This document shows, piece by piece, positions 32,513-41,933 of a stretch of 64,000 bases of DNA. The translations under genes were made by a program, and so were the position numbers. Numbering within the stretch: position 1 is the stretch's first letter; each line of letters begins with the position of its first letter. The stretch comes from Bacteroidales bacterium (GTDB taxonomy: Bacteria; Bacteroidota; Bacteroidia; Bacteroidales; Muribaculaceae): the NCBI GenBank assembly GCA_019416285.1, contig DXXM01000013.1, positions 1 through 64,000 of the forward strand. The letters are read 5' to 3'. The notes beneath the pieces are model-generated. The model ran no database searches, was not told the origin of the DNA, and worked only from the letters and a program-made list of their open reading frames with translations.

Positions 32513-34420
32513 ATGAAAAAATTTCTTGCCATCCTCATCACCGCCCTGTGCGCGCTGAATGTCACTGCCGCTGAACGCAACCTCCTCACCTCCCGAGTGT
32601 CAAAGGAGCAACTGAAAGATATGCTCGTGCCTGACCGCAAATGGGTCAGTCTCCCCTCCTACTCCGACCGTGAGGGGTGGGAAGCCCTGCTCGGCGACAC
32701 CCGCGACGCCTACATCATACGCGGAGAGAAGACCCTCGTCCACACATGGCCGCGCGTCAAGGCCACGGACTATCTCGAATATGAACGCAGCGGCAACCGT
32801 GCGATAATGGAGTCACCACTCAACGCCAACAACTCCGCTGTGGCCGACCTCCTGATGGCTGAGCTCGCCGAGGGCAAGGGCCGGTTCATCGACCAGCTGA
32901 TCAACGGAGTCTATGCCGCAGCCGAGATGACATCGTGGGCCCTGAGCGCACATATCCCACCCTACACGCGGGGCCGCTCCCTCCAGCCCTACGACCATCC
33001 TGTCATCGACCTCGTGTCCGGCGACATGGGAGGACTCTACTCATGGGTCTACTATTTCATGCACTCCGAATTCGACAGAATCAACCCTGAAATCTCCCGC
33101 CGCCTGCGCCATGAGCTCGAGACGCGCGTAATAGAGCCCTTCCTGAGCTACGACAAATGGTGGTGGGACGCAAGCCGCACTTACAAGGGCGGGATACTCA
33201 ACAACTGGACCCCATGGTGTCACAGCAACGTGCTCATGACCGCCATGCTCATGGAGAATGACCACGAGCGATATGCCGAGCTCGTCTACCTCACAATGCT
33301 CGGCGTGGACAGATTTCTCAACTACATCAAGGGTGACGGTGCCTGTGAGGAAGGTCCCTCCTACTGGGGCCATGCAGCAGGAAAGGCCCTCGATTATATC
33401 GAACTGCTCTCGCTTGCAACCGGAGGCCGCATCGACATAAGCGACGAAACGATGATAAAGGATATGGGCGAGTACATAGCCCGCTCCTATGTGGGCGACG
33501 GCTGGGTAGTGAATTTCGCCGACGCCTCAGCCAAAGGCGGGGGCGATCCCTATCTCATCTATCGTTTCGGCAAGACTGTCGGTTCGGATCTGCTGAAAAA
33601 TTTCGCCGCGATGCTATACGCCGACCGCAAGACTCCTCCCTCCAACGGCCGCGACATTTTCCGCACCTTCGCCGCCCTGGGCGTAAAACCTGAACTCGAC
33701 GCTTACAAGGCCGATTTCCGCCGTCCGGCCTCTTCATGGTATCCCGAAACGGAATTCCGCTACCTCTCCACTCCGCAGAATCTCTTCTTCGCGTCCAAAG
33801 GAGGCTTCAATGCCGAAAGCCACAATCACAATGACGTCGGGACATTCTCACTCTGGGCCGACAACAACCCGATAATAATAGATGCCGGAGTCGGGACATA
33901 CACCCGGCAGACTTTCAGCAAGGAGCGCTATTCGATATGGACCATGCAGAGCGAGTGGCACAATCTCCCCGTAATCAACGGTTTCGGGCAGTCGGACGGC
34001 AAGGAGTTCAGGGCGTCGGACGTGAAAGCCACAAAAAACGGGTTCAGCCTCAATCTCGCGCAATCCTATCCCGCGGAGGCGGCCGTCAGGAGATGGGACC
34101 GCGCCTACGCTCTCGACGGCAGAGTGCTGAAAATCACTGATAGTTTCGAACTTGACGAATCGAAAGCCCCCGGCGTCATCAACTTCCTTTCGTGGGGCGA
34201 CATCGACATCTCGCGTCCCGGTACGGTTACCATCGATGCCGGGGGGCACAAGGCCCTGCTGACCTACAATCCGGCACAATTCGACGTCACGCTCCTCGAC
34301 AAGCCTCTCGACGACCCGCGCCTGAGCAACGTGTGGGGCAAGAAGATAACCCGCATTTCCCTGACCGAAAAGAAACCCGCCGCCAAAGGAAAATATACCT
34401 TCACAATCAAAGCCCTCTGA
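32513..34420 (+). CDS. Heparinase II/III family polysaccharide lyase
   Basis: 635 residues from ATG 32513 with signal peptide MKKFLAILITALCALNVTAAE; a GTG at 32462 would only add a non-signal extension. The N-terminal alpha/alpha toroid includes WTPWCHSNVLMTAML and EEGPSYWGHAAGKALDYIEL; the C-terminal beta-sandwich has the family hallmark ESHNHNDVGTFSLWADN (about residue 435) followed by IIDAGVGTYTR. Expected to cleave an acidic polysaccharide by beta-elimination; the substrate is not readable from sequence. It stands alone, without SusC/SusD or sulfatase genes. It follows hepT by about 54 nt but its cargo is unrelated. Confidence 0.85.
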   Translation: MKKFLAILITALCALNVTAAERNLLTSRVSKEQLKDMLVPDRKWVSLPSYSDREGWEALLGDTRDAYIIRGEKTLVHTWPRVKATDYLEYERSGNRAIMESPLNANNSAVADLLMAELAEGKGRFIDQLINGVYAAAEMTSWALSAHIPPYTRGRSLQPYDHPVIDLVSGDMGGLYSWVYYFMHSEFDRINPEISRRLRHELETRVIEPFLSYDKWWWDASRTYKGGILNNWTPWCHSNVLMTAMLMENDHERYAELVYLTMLGVDRFLNYIKGDGACEEGPSYWGHAAGKALDYIELLSLATGGRIDISDETMIKDMGEYIARSYVGDGWVVNFADASAKGGGDPYLIYRFGKTVGSDLLKNFAAMLYADRKTPPSNGRDIFRTFAALGVKPELDAYKADFRRPASSWYPETEFRYLSTPQNLFFASKGGFNAESHNHNDVGTFSLWADNNPIIIDAGVGTYTRQTFSKERYSIWTMQSEWHNLPVINGFGQSDGKEFRASDVKATKNGFSLNLAQSYPAEAAVRRWDRAYALDGRVLKITDSFELDESKAPGVINFLSWGDIDISRPGTVTIDAGGHKALLTYNPAQFDVTLLDKPLDDPRLSNVWGKKITRISLTEKKPAAKGKYTFTIKAL

Positions 34421-34430
34421 TTGTGAAGGT
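34397..34430. terminator. Hairpin between convergent genes
   Basis: ACCTTCACAATCA (34397-34409) pairs perfectly with TGATTGTGAAGGT (34418-34430), spanning the end of the lyase gene. TATATTTTCC follows on the minus strand, so it likely ends flippase transcription. Confidence 0.65.
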
Positions 34431-34437
34431 GCAGAAA

Positions 34438-35934
34438 TCATTTACCGCTCCGGCGGGGAATGAGGTCACGGATAGTGATATGTTCGATGCGCATGGCCAT
34501 AAGGATATAGCCGATGAGAAGCGGGGTGCGGATTATCATGTTGAGCCAGGGGCGGTGGCCGAAGGCTATTAACTCGGCGAATACCCAAAGCACAATGGCG
34601 GCCACGAAATAAAACACCAGGCGGGGCACATTGTAGCCGATGGGGAATTTAACCAGCCCCACAAGGTAGCTCACGAGCATCATGGTGCCATAGCAGGCAA
34701 ACGACGCCCACGCGCAGCCCATGTAGCCGATGCGGGGCACGAGCAGGATGTTGAGCGCCACGGTGATGACCAGTCCGAGCAGCGAGAACCACATGCCCCA
34801 CACGGTCTTGTCCGTCAGCTTATACCAAAGCGAGAGATTGAAGAAGATTCCGAAGAAGAACTCCGCTATCATCACGAGCGGCACCACCTTCAGGCCGCTG
34901 AAATAGCTCGCGGCGATGAAGTGGCGCAGGATGTCGATATAGAACATCACCGCGAGAAATATCACCATGGCGAAAATCACAAAATACTTCATCGCATCCC
35001 TGTAGCTCTGCATCTGGTCGTCGCCGCGGCTCTTGGCCTTGGCGAAAATGAAGGGCTCGTAGGCGAAACGGAAAGCCTGGATGAACATCACCATCACGAT
35101 GGCAATCTTCAGGTTGGCGCCGTAGATACCCAGCTGCGACATGGCCTCGGCCTTGTCCGGATAAAGCTCCGGGAAGAGTATGGAGTAGAGGGTCTGATTC
35201 ATGATTCCCGCAATGCCGAGCACGAGGAGCGGAGCGGAATAAGCAATCATCTCACGCCACAGCGCCGGATTGAATTTCCAGCGGAATCCGCGTAGTTCAG
35301 GGAGCAGCAGGAGCATGGTGACGCCGGAGCTTATGAGGTTGGCGAGGAAGATGTAGCCGATTCCGAAGTCAGGGTCGTAGAACCACGCTATCCATCCCGG
35401 CGCCTGAGTCCACAGCCAGGGACAGATTAGGATGAAGAAGAGGTTGAAGCCGATATTGAGTCCGATGTTGACCAGACGCAGGAAGGCGAAGCGCATAGGG
35501 CGCTTGCGGAAACGGAGATACGAAAATGGCAGGCAGCAGAAGGCGTCGACGGCCACCGTCACAGCCATCATGATGACATAGCTCTCATGGTGGGCGCAGT
35601 GCATGGCCGACGAAATCGGCCCGATGAGCGAGAGGACTATCGCAAGGAAGGCCGTGGAGCTCACCGCGAGCGAGATGAGCGAGGTCGAGTAGACCTCCAG
35701 CGGATCCTTATAGCGCTCGTGGTTGGCGAAGCGGAAGAAACCCGTCTCCATGCCGTAGGTGAGGATGATGAGCGCGAGGGCGACAATTGAGTAGATATAG
35801 TTTACCACACCGTATTCCGACGAAGGGAACATCTGAGTGTAGAGCGGGACGAGACACCAGTTGAGGAAACGTCCGACTATGCTGCTGAGGCCGTAGATGG
35901 CCGTGTCTTTGGCGAGTGATTTGATTCCTGCCAT
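34438..35934 (-). CDS. Polysaccharide flippase (Wzx/MATE-like)
   Basis: 498 residues with about 14 membrane segments. The N-terminal GIKSLAKDTAIYGLSSIVGRFLNWCLVPLYTQMF is the start of the polysaccharide-transport (PST/MVF) family. Likely moves lipid-linked oligosaccharide across the inner membrane. No glycosyltransferases are nearby, so the specific glycan is unknown. Confidence 0.85.
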   Translation of the reverse strand: MAGIKSLAKDTAIYGLSSIVGRFLNWCLVPLYTQMFPSSEYGVVNYIYSIVALALIILTYGMETGFFRFANHERYKDPLEVYSTSLISLAVSSTAFLAIVLSLIGPISSAMHCAHHESYVIMMAVTVAVDAFCCLPFSYLRFRKRPMRFAFLRLVNIGLNIGFNLFFILICPWLWTQAPGWIAWFYDPDFGIGYIFLANLISSGVTMLLLLPELRGFRWKFNPALWREMIAYSAPLLVLGIAGIMNQTLYSILFPELYPDKAEAMSQLGIYGANLKIAIVMVMFIQAFRFAYEPFIFAKAKSRGDDQMQSYRDAMKYFVIFAMVIFLAVMFYIDILRHFIAASYFSGLKVVPLVMIAEFFFGIFFNLSLWYKLTDKTVWGMWFSLLGLVITVALNILLVPRIGYMGCAWASFACYGTMMLVSYLVGLVKFPIGYNVPRLVFYFVAAIVLWVFAELIAFGHRPWLNMIIRTPLLIGYILMAMRIEHITIRDLIPRRSGK

Positions 35935-36059
35935 TTGAGTTGGATTAGTGAGGGGTTGGAATCCGGCAGTCGCACCGGAAATTTGGAAAGTGCCCGAGAA
36001 AAGAGCCCGAGGCGCGAGGGGAAAGCACCCGGGAAAAAGCCCGGAGCGGGGAAGGCGCC

Positions 36060-37076
36060 TCAGAAGAGGCTCGCCATGGCCGAGGGCGGGTTGATTTTGA
36101 GATGAGTGTAGGCGAGCGAGGTCACTTCGCGGCCGCGGGGAGTGCGGCGCAGGAAACCCTCCATGATAAGGAAGGGCTCATAGACCTCCTCAATTGTGTC
36201 CTGCTCCTCTCCTATCGCGGTGGCGATGGTGGAGAGCCCGACGGGGCCACCCTCGAACTTGTTTATCATCGTGAGCAGAAGCTTGTGGTCCATCTCGTCG
36301 AGGCCGTAGCGGTCTATGTTGAGGGCTTCGAGGGCGAAGCGGGCAATCTGAGGGTCGATGTTGCCGTCGCCCTTCACCTGCGCGAAGTCACGCACTCGGC
36401 GCAGGAGCGAGTTGGCTATACGGGGGGTGCCGCGGCTGCGCATGGCAATCTCATGGGCGGCCTCGCCCGTACACTTCACCCCGAGGAGCGCCGCCGAGCG
36501 CAGGATGATGCGCTCAAGGACCTCGTGGCTGTAATATTCCAGATGGCAGTTGATGCCGAAGCGGGCGCGCATCGGGGCTGTGAGCATGCCGGAGCGGGTC
36601 GTGGCTCCTACGAGCGTGAATGGTGAGAGCGAGAGCTGCACGGAGCGTGCGCCGGGGCCCTTGTCAATCATGATGTCTATGCGGTAGTCTTCCATCGCGG
36701 AGTAGAGATACTCCTCCACCACGCGGCTGAGGCGGTGAATCTCGTCGATAAACAGGACATCATTCTCCTCAAGCGAAGTCAGGATGCCCGCCAGGTCGCC
36801 TGGCTTGTCGAGCACCGGGCCGGATGTCACCTTGAAGTTCACTCCGAGCTCGTTGGCAATGATGCCCGCAAGGGTTGTCTTGCCGAGTCCGGGAGGGCCG
36901 AAGAGGAGCAGATGGTCGAGGGCCTCCCCGCGCATGCGGGCGGCCTGCACGAACACCTTGAGGTTTTCGACCACCTTTTCCTGACCGTTGAAGGCGTCGA
37001 AATATGAGGGGCGCAGCGCTTTCTCGAAATCCTTGTCGGCGCTGACGCGGTCGTGTATGTCAAATTCTGAATCCAT
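36060..37076 (-). CDS. ruvB: Holliday junction branch migration helicase RuvB
   Basis: 338 residues from ATG 37076 (MDSEFDIHDRVSADKDFEKALRP). Walker A GPPGLGKTT, Walker B LFIDEIHRL, sensor 1 GATTRSGML, arginine finger region RARFG, and a C-terminal winged helix ending RTPRGREVTSLAYTHL. Normal length. It is divergent from the U32 gene with a shared symmetric promoter region. Confidence 0.96.
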   Translation of the reverse strand: MDSEFDIHDRVSADKDFEKALRPSYFDAFNGQEKVVENLKVFVQAARMRGEALDHLLLFGPPGLGKTTLAGIIANELGVNFKVTSGPVLDKPGDLAGILTSLEENDVLFIDEIHRLSRVVEEYLYSAMEDYRIDIMIDKGPGARSVQLSLSPFTLVGATTRSGMLTAPMRARFGINCHLEYYSHEVLERIILRSAALLGVKCTGEAAHEIAMRSRGTPRIANSLLRRVRDFAQVKGDGNIDPQIARFALEALNIDRYGLDEMDHKLLLTMINKFEGGPVGLSTIATAIGEEQDTIEEVYEPFLIMEGFLRRTPRGREVTSLAYTHLKINPPSAMASLF

Positions 37077-37143
37077 TGATTTTCGGGGAGACGTGCGGTG
37101 GGTGAAGCCCCGGTTTTGCAGCCGGTGACTCGCCGTCAAGCTA

Positions 37144-37180
37144 CAAAATTAGCAAATTTCCGGGAAATTTGTTAATTTTG
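37144..37180. promoter_or_regulatory. Near-perfect 37-bp palindrome carrying both divergent -7 elements
   Basis: CAAAATTA (37144-37151; TAATTTTG on the minus strand) and TAATTTTG (37173-37180; plus strand) are the two ends of a palindrome with only the centre and one base per arm unmatched, and inner arms CAAATTT/AAATTTG. Each -7 box lies 67-68 nt from its gene's ATG (ruvB and the U32 gene). Confidence 0.75.
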
Positions 37181-37246
37181 AAGGATTTTTCGGCGGCGCC
37201 TTCCCGTATCGGCGTCAGCATCAGCCGGAAAAGAGTATGATTCACT

Positions 37247-38491
37247 ATGAACAGGAAAGATTTTGAGATAATGGCTCCTGTGGGGAGCTACGAGTCGCTC
37301 CACGCCGCAATCGAGGCCGGGGCCGACGCTATATATTTCGGCGTCGAGGGGCTCAACATGCGCTCGCGCTCGTCGGTCAACTTCACGCTCGACGATCTGC
37401 GCAACATCGCATCGATCTGCGACGCTGCCGGAGTCAAGACCTATCTGACGGTCAACACCATAATCTACGACAATGAGCTCGAAAAGATGCGCGCCGTAAT
37501 CGACGCCGTGCGCGAGAGCGGTATTTCGGCTATCATAGCGAGCGACATAGCCGCCATCACCTACGCCCGCTCTGTGGGCGTGGAGGTCCACATCTCCACA
37601 CAGCTCAACGTGACAAACATCGAGGCGGTGAGGTTCTTCTCGCAGTTCGCCGACGTGGTTGTGCTTGCCCGCGAGCTGAATCTCGACCAGGTCAAGGCGA
37701 TAGCCGACGCCATCGAGCGCGAGAATATCCGCGGCCCGAGGGGTGAGCTGATACGCATCGAGATGTTCTGCCACGGCGCCCTCTGCATGGCCGTGTCCGG
37801 CAAATGCTATCTCAGTCTCCACGAGATGAATTCGAGCGCCAACCGCGGTGCCTGCACGCAGATTTGTCGACGCGGCTACACTGTGACCGACCGCGAGACC
37901 GGCGACCAGCTCGACATCGAAAACAAGTATATCATGTCGCCCAAGGACCTCAAGACCATCCACTTCCTCAACAAGATGATTGACGCGGGAGTGAGGGTGT
38001 TCAAAATCGAAGGTCGCGCCCGCGGACCGGAGTATGTCAAAATCGCTGTTCGCGCCTACTCGGAAGCCATCGACGCCATCTGCCGCGGTGAGTTCACCGA
38101 GGAGCGGATTGCCCTCTGGGACGAGGAGCTCGGCAAGATTTTCAACCGCGGCTTCTGGAACGGCTATTACCTCGGCCAGCGCCTCGGAGAGTGGTCGGCG
38201 AAATACGGCTCTTCGGCCACGAAAGTCAAGAAGTATGTGGCAAAGGGTGTGCGCTATTTCCCGAAACTCGGTGTCGGGGAGTTTGTGATGGAGGCCGGCG
38301 AGCTACACCCGGGCGACGAGGTGGTAATCACCGGCACCGACACGGGCGCCATCATCATGACCATCGAGGAACTGCGTCTGGAATATGACCCTGTGCCGGT
38401 GGTGAAGAAGGGGGATAATTTCTCAATCAAAGTCCCGAGAAAAATCCGCCCCTCGGATAGATTGTATCTCTGGGAAGATACGGGTAAATAA
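37247..38491 (+). CDS. Peptidase U32 family protein
   Basis: 414 residues. MNRKDFEIMAPVGSYESLHAAIEAGADAIYFGV is the standard U32 start, and FCHGALCMAVSGKCYLSLHEMN...RGACTQICRRGYT carries the conserved cysteines that bind an iron-sulfur cluster in studied members. Bacterial relatives (TrhP/RlhA) hydroxylate tRNA U34 or 23S rRNA rather than act as proteases; the short single-module form here fits the tRNA-hydroxylation group. Assignment to one of these is inferred. Confidence 0.85.
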   Translation: MNRKDFEIMAPVGSYESLHAAIEAGADAIYFGVEGLNMRSRSSVNFTLDDLRNIASICDAAGVKTYLTVNTIIYDNELEKMRAVIDAVRESGISAIIASDIAAITYARSVGVEVHISTQLNVTNIEAVRFFSQFADVVVLARELNLDQVKAIADAIERENIRGPRGELIRIEMFCHGALCMAVSGKCYLSLHEMNSSANRGACTQICRRGYTVTDRETGDQLDIENKYIMSPKDLKTIHFLNKMIDAGVRVFKIEGRARGPEYVKIAVRAYSEAIDAICRGEFTEERIALWDEELGKIFNRGFWNGYYLGQRLGEWSAKYGSSATKVKKYVAKGVRYFPKLGVGEFVMEAGELHPGDEVVITGTDTGAIIMTIEELRLEYDPVPVVKKGDNFSIKVPRKIRPSDRLYLWEDTGK

Positions 38492-38495
38492 AGTG

Positions 38496-38521
38496 TAGGG
38501 ACGCGGCTGCCCGCGTCCCTA
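38496..38521. repeat. TGTAGGG-type palindromic element, also a possible terminator
   Basis: An 11-bp perfect stem (TAGGGACGCGG 38496-38506 with CCGCGTCCCTA 38511-38521, loop CTGC) between the convergent U32 and barrel genes. The TGTAGGG edge is shared with the palindromes near 41610-41880 and 54011. Confidence 0.7.
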
Positions 38522-38532
38522 TACTATGTATT

Positions 38533-41466
38533 TTACCGGCGTTTTTTGGGTTGGATGGAGAGGCGATACTGGACGGAGAAGAGCAGGTAGCGCGGGAGGG
38601 CATTGGAGTAGCTGACGGTTCGACCGGAGGCGTTGACGGCATAGTTGACGTTGGAGAGCTGGTGGAGCATGTCGAAACCGTCGGCCATGAACACCCAGCG
38701 GCCACCGCGCGGAGTATAGGTCAGGCGCAGGTTCCAGATAGCATCCGTGGTGTCGAGCTCCTTCACCCCGTAGCCGCGGCGTGTGTAGAGGGTGAAGTCG
38801 GTGCTGATGCCGAACCCGGCAGGGAGGCGGAACTGGCCGAGGACACTATAATTGAAATGGCGCGCGTCGATGGTCAGGAAGTCATCGCGGGTCGATGTGG
38901 AGTGACGGTTGTCGAAACTGCCTTTCACCGCAATGTTCTGCTTGCCTATCTGCCAGTCGAATTTGATGCTCTCGCCGAGATTCAGGTTGGAGACTTTCGA
39001 CTTGACGGGAGCCTGAGTGTCGACACCAATCATATCCGCGTAGTCCGAGATGTCGGCCGAAGTCCTGGATGTGAAGGTGAACTGGTCCCGGGAACCGAAC
39101 TGAAAATTGAGGCTGTTGTCGATACTCTTTCGTGAGTTTCCGCCGACATTATAGGTGCGGATGCGACGCACGCCGGTCGAGGTATCGTAGGTGTAGCCGC
39201 GGACCAGGGCATTGTCGGTAAACTCCAACTGAAGCTGCACGGTGTTCGAGAGAGTCCTCACCGGCGAAATATATTTCCAGGAAAGTACCGGCTTATGGAC
39301 GTAGGAGTTTTTCAGATTCGGATTTCCGAGGGTGATGTTGAGCGGGTCGGCATCGTTGACAATGTCAAGACGGTGCAGCGGGTCGGGTGTCTTGGTGTCT
39401 ATCCCATAGTTGAAAATGATCTGATGGGTATATTGCTCGCGCCCCCCTTTGGATGACTGGAGTCCGCAATGATAAACGGCAAGTATCGAATTACTTTTGG
39501 CCACGGTGAGAAAAGAGGACTCCCCCACGAAATATGAGCGCCCGGCACGCCAGTAGTCGAGATGCTGATGCAGCAACGAGAACTCGGGTCTGAGTTGCAT
39601 GTAAAACAGATGTTTTTCACCAGCATGGAACCAGGTAACCATAGGATTTACCGTATGGCGGTTCTCAATGAGGCGCGAGGTGTAGCTGTTTTCAGGGTCG
39701 AAGCTGTCGAGATAGCCCGCGGGCACTGTGCCATAGACGCCCATATCGGCGAGTTGGTCAAGGGCATACATATATGAGTCGCGGTCACGAGCGAGGAAGC
39801 GGTAGGAATAGCTCAGGCCGACGCTCAGAGAACCCACCCGCGCTGTGTAGCCGGCAGTTCCGTCGAGAGTGAGGGTGCGGTTGGGTGAATTGTCGAAATA
39901 CTGCCGCTTCACTACCGCGGGCACCGGGTCTGCGCCGTAGTTGATATTGTAGTCGCGCCAGCGTTCCTCTTTCTCGTCCTTGTACTTGACCCCGAGTTCG
40001 GTTGTCAGGCGGTCTTCTGTGCCGGGAATCTTCCATTCGAGGTATGGATAGAACTGAATCTCGTTTTCGGTCTGCGAACCGTCGGTGCGGGTGATAGAGC
40101 GGTTGATGATGTCGTCGAGCTGACTCGGAGTCCCGGTTGAGTAGATGGCTTCGAGGATGGCGCGGGTCATGTCGGTCTGCTCGCGGTCGAATGTGCCAGA
40201 AATGCCCGACGAGCCGTTGTCGCGGTGGACGTGGCGCCCCACAAGCATGCCACCGGTAAAACAGCGCTCATTGTTGAGATGCCAGTAGTTGCGCGTTTCG
40301 AGACGGAGCTTGCGGTCACGGGCGCGGGTGAAGGAATTGTCGTAGGTATTGCCGCCGCTGAGGAAGTTGGTGCGGGCCGTGGTGGTGTGATTCTTGAGGG
40401 CCGACTGCTCAAACTCGACATAGCCGTTGAAGCGTCGCGTCTCCTCGGGATTCTCGTAGTCGTAATTGAAGGCTCCCGTGCGGTATTCCCTTGTCCCCGA
40501 GGGCATCATCTCGGGAGTCCATGAGTCATTTTTGCCCGGCTTGCGGCTGTCGTTGAGATTGTTGACATTGCCGATTAAAGTGAGCTTGGTGGTCGGGGTA
40601 AACCACGAGGCGAAGAGGCGTCCGGTGTAGCGCTTCTCGGTGCCGGCACCACCCTGGGCGTTGACAATCCAGCCCATGTTATACTCACGCTTGAGCTTCA
40701 CGTCCATCGTCAGGTGCTTCCTGGCATTGGGGTCGCCTACCCACTTCTCGCGTGCATCCTGCCCCTGATAGACCTCGACGTTCTTGACGGTGTATGCGCC
40801 GATGTTTTCAAGCATAAGCTGATTGTTGCCGTCGAGAAACTGCTTTCCGTTGAGCAGCAGTGACTCCACAAACTCGCCGTTGACCTTTATCTGCCCGTCA
40901 TCGTTGAGCTCCACGCCTGGAAGCTGGGCAATGAGGGCGTCAAGCATCGAACCTTCGGCGAGCTGAAAGGCATCGGCGTTGTAGACTATCGTGTCGCCCT
41001 TGTTGTAGAATTTGATTTTCGACGCCGTGACGGTCACCTCCTTCAGCTTGTGGGGCTCACGTTCAAGGAATATGGTGGGAATATAGCGGTAAGACTCGCG
41101 CTTGCCAATGTTCTCTAACCTGTATGCCACAGTCTGAGTCTGATAGCCGGGATAGCTGACATCGAGAGTGTAGGTCGAATCCTTGCGCTCCACTCCGAAA
41201 GTGAAATATGACATCGGAATCCTCTCGCCATCGACATATCGGGAACCCCTGTTGGCCTGCACCGAGTCCATGCGGTTGCCATTGCCGTCGTAGAGTATGA
41301 CCACGGCATCAGTGAGGTCGGTCTTTCCGACGGCCTCCTTCACTCGGCCGGTTATGACGAATGAATACTTATCCTTATCCTTTTTCCCGTCGGCGGCACG
41401 ACAGAGTCCGGGTATTGACACGAAGAGAGTTATTATTAGCACTATGCAATTGCGAAGTCGGTTCAT
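38533..41466 (-). CDS. TonB-receptor-like outer-membrane barrel with CarboxypepD regulatory domain
   Basis: 977 residues from ATG 41466 (MNRLRNCIVLIITLFVSIPGLCRAA, signal peptide). Domains in order: a carboxypeptidase-regulatory-like beta-sandwich (ITGRVKEAVGKTDLTDAVVILYDGNGNRMDS), a plug-like domain (GDTIVYNADAFQLAEGSMLDALIAQLPGVELN, VNGEFVESLLLNGKQFLDGN), and a long barrel ending LLFSVQYRLSIQPKKRR. This is the OMP_b-brl_3 group rather than SusC: there is no SusD partner and no TonB box is visible. Cargo unknown. Confidence 0.85.
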   Translation of the reverse strand: MNRLRNCIVLIITLFVSIPGLCRAADGKKDKDKYSFVITGRVKEAVGKTDLTDAVVILYDGNGNRMDSVQANRGSRYVDGERIPMSYFTFGVERKDSTYTLDVSYPGYQTQTVAYRLENIGKRESYRYIPTIFLEREPHKLKEVTVTASKIKFYNKGDTIVYNADAFQLAEGSMLDALIAQLPGVELNDDGQIKVNGEFVESLLLNGKQFLDGNNQLMLENIGAYTVKNVEVYQGQDAREKWVGDPNARKHLTMDVKLKREYNMGWIVNAQGGAGTEKRYTGRLFASWFTPTTKLTLIGNVNNLNDSRKPGKNDSWTPEMMPSGTREYRTGAFNYDYENPEETRRFNGYVEFEQSALKNHTTTARTNFLSGGNTYDNSFTRARDRKLRLETRNYWHLNNERCFTGGMLVGRHVHRDNGSSGISGTFDREQTDMTRAILEAIYSTGTPSQLDDIINRSITRTDGSQTENEIQFYPYLEWKIPGTEDRLTTELGVKYKDEKEERWRDYNINYGADPVPAVVKRQYFDNSPNRTLTLDGTAGYTARVGSLSVGLSYSYRFLARDRDSYMYALDQLADMGVYGTVPAGYLDSFDPENSYTSRLIENRHTVNPMVTWFHAGEKHLFYMQLRPEFSLLHQHLDYWRAGRSYFVGESSFLTVAKSNSILAVYHCGLQSSKGGREQYTHQIIFNYGIDTKTPDPLHRLDIVNDADPLNITLGNPNLKNSYVHKPVLSWKYISPVRTLSNTVQLQLEFTDNALVRGYTYDTSTGVRRIRTYNVGGNSRKSIDNSLNFQFGSRDQFTFTSRTSADISDYADMIGVDTQAPVKSKVSNLNLGESIKFDWQIGKQNIAVKGSFDNRHSTSTRDDFLTIDARHFNYSVLGQFRLPAGFGISTDFTLYTRRGYGVKELDTTDAIWNLRLTYTPRGGRWVFMADGFDMLHQLSNVNYAVNASGRTVSYSNALPRYLLFSVQYRLSIQPKKRR

Positions 41467-41595
41467 GGTAGATAGGTGATTGAAATGAATCGGAACGTGA
41501 ATGGAAGCCGGGAGCGCCCCAGGCACCGCAAAGTTAATAATTAGTTTTACATTATCACAATTTAATTACGAATTATTCCTGCTGAAACAGGGGCG

Positions 41596-41880
41596 ATTTC
41601 AATACCCCCCTGTAGGGTCACCGCATGCGGTGACCGAATCCGGAACTGAGGAGGAAATGGCGGCTGCGGTAATCGGACCCGGGACAGGGATGGAAATGGC
41701 CGTTGCGGGGCGGCCACCGCATGCGATGGCCCTACAGGAAACGTCGGATGCGGTAACCGACACCGGAGCAGCAGTGATTTCAATACCCCGCTGTAGGGTC
41801 ATCGCATGCGGTGACCGGTCCCGGAACAGGCGTGGAAATGGCTGATGCGGAGCAGCCACCGCATGCGATGGCCCTACAGG
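41596..41880. repeat. Cluster of four GCATGC-centred palindromic elements in two pairs
   Basis: Elements: 41610-41635 (core GGTCACCGCATGCGGTGACC, perfect palindrome), 41712-41737 (inverted), 41791-41816 (direct) and 41855-41879 (inverted), each edged by CTGTAGGG or its complement. The pairs are themselves repeated: GATTTCAATACCCC precedes the first element of each pair, 180 bp apart. It resembles REP/BIME clusters. The 467-nt gap otherwise contains no gene. Confidence 0.85.
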
Positions 41881-41933
41881 GGCGTCAGACGCGATGACCG
41901 TGCAGGGAACGGCAGTTGCGATGATGCAAAGGG

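Noticed and set aside
32114..34420. HepT and the heparinase-like lyase as one functional unit
   Set aside because: The genes are about 54 nt apart on the same strand but have unrelated functions; adjacency alone does not support a joint system.
37172..37963. Minus-strand ORF of 263 codons
   Set aside because: Antisense of the U32 gene, which has its cysteine motif and a normal start.
41596..41880. Insertion-sequence ends or CRISPR repeats
   Set aside because: No transposase ORF between the palindromes and spacing is irregular; a REP-like cluster explains it better.
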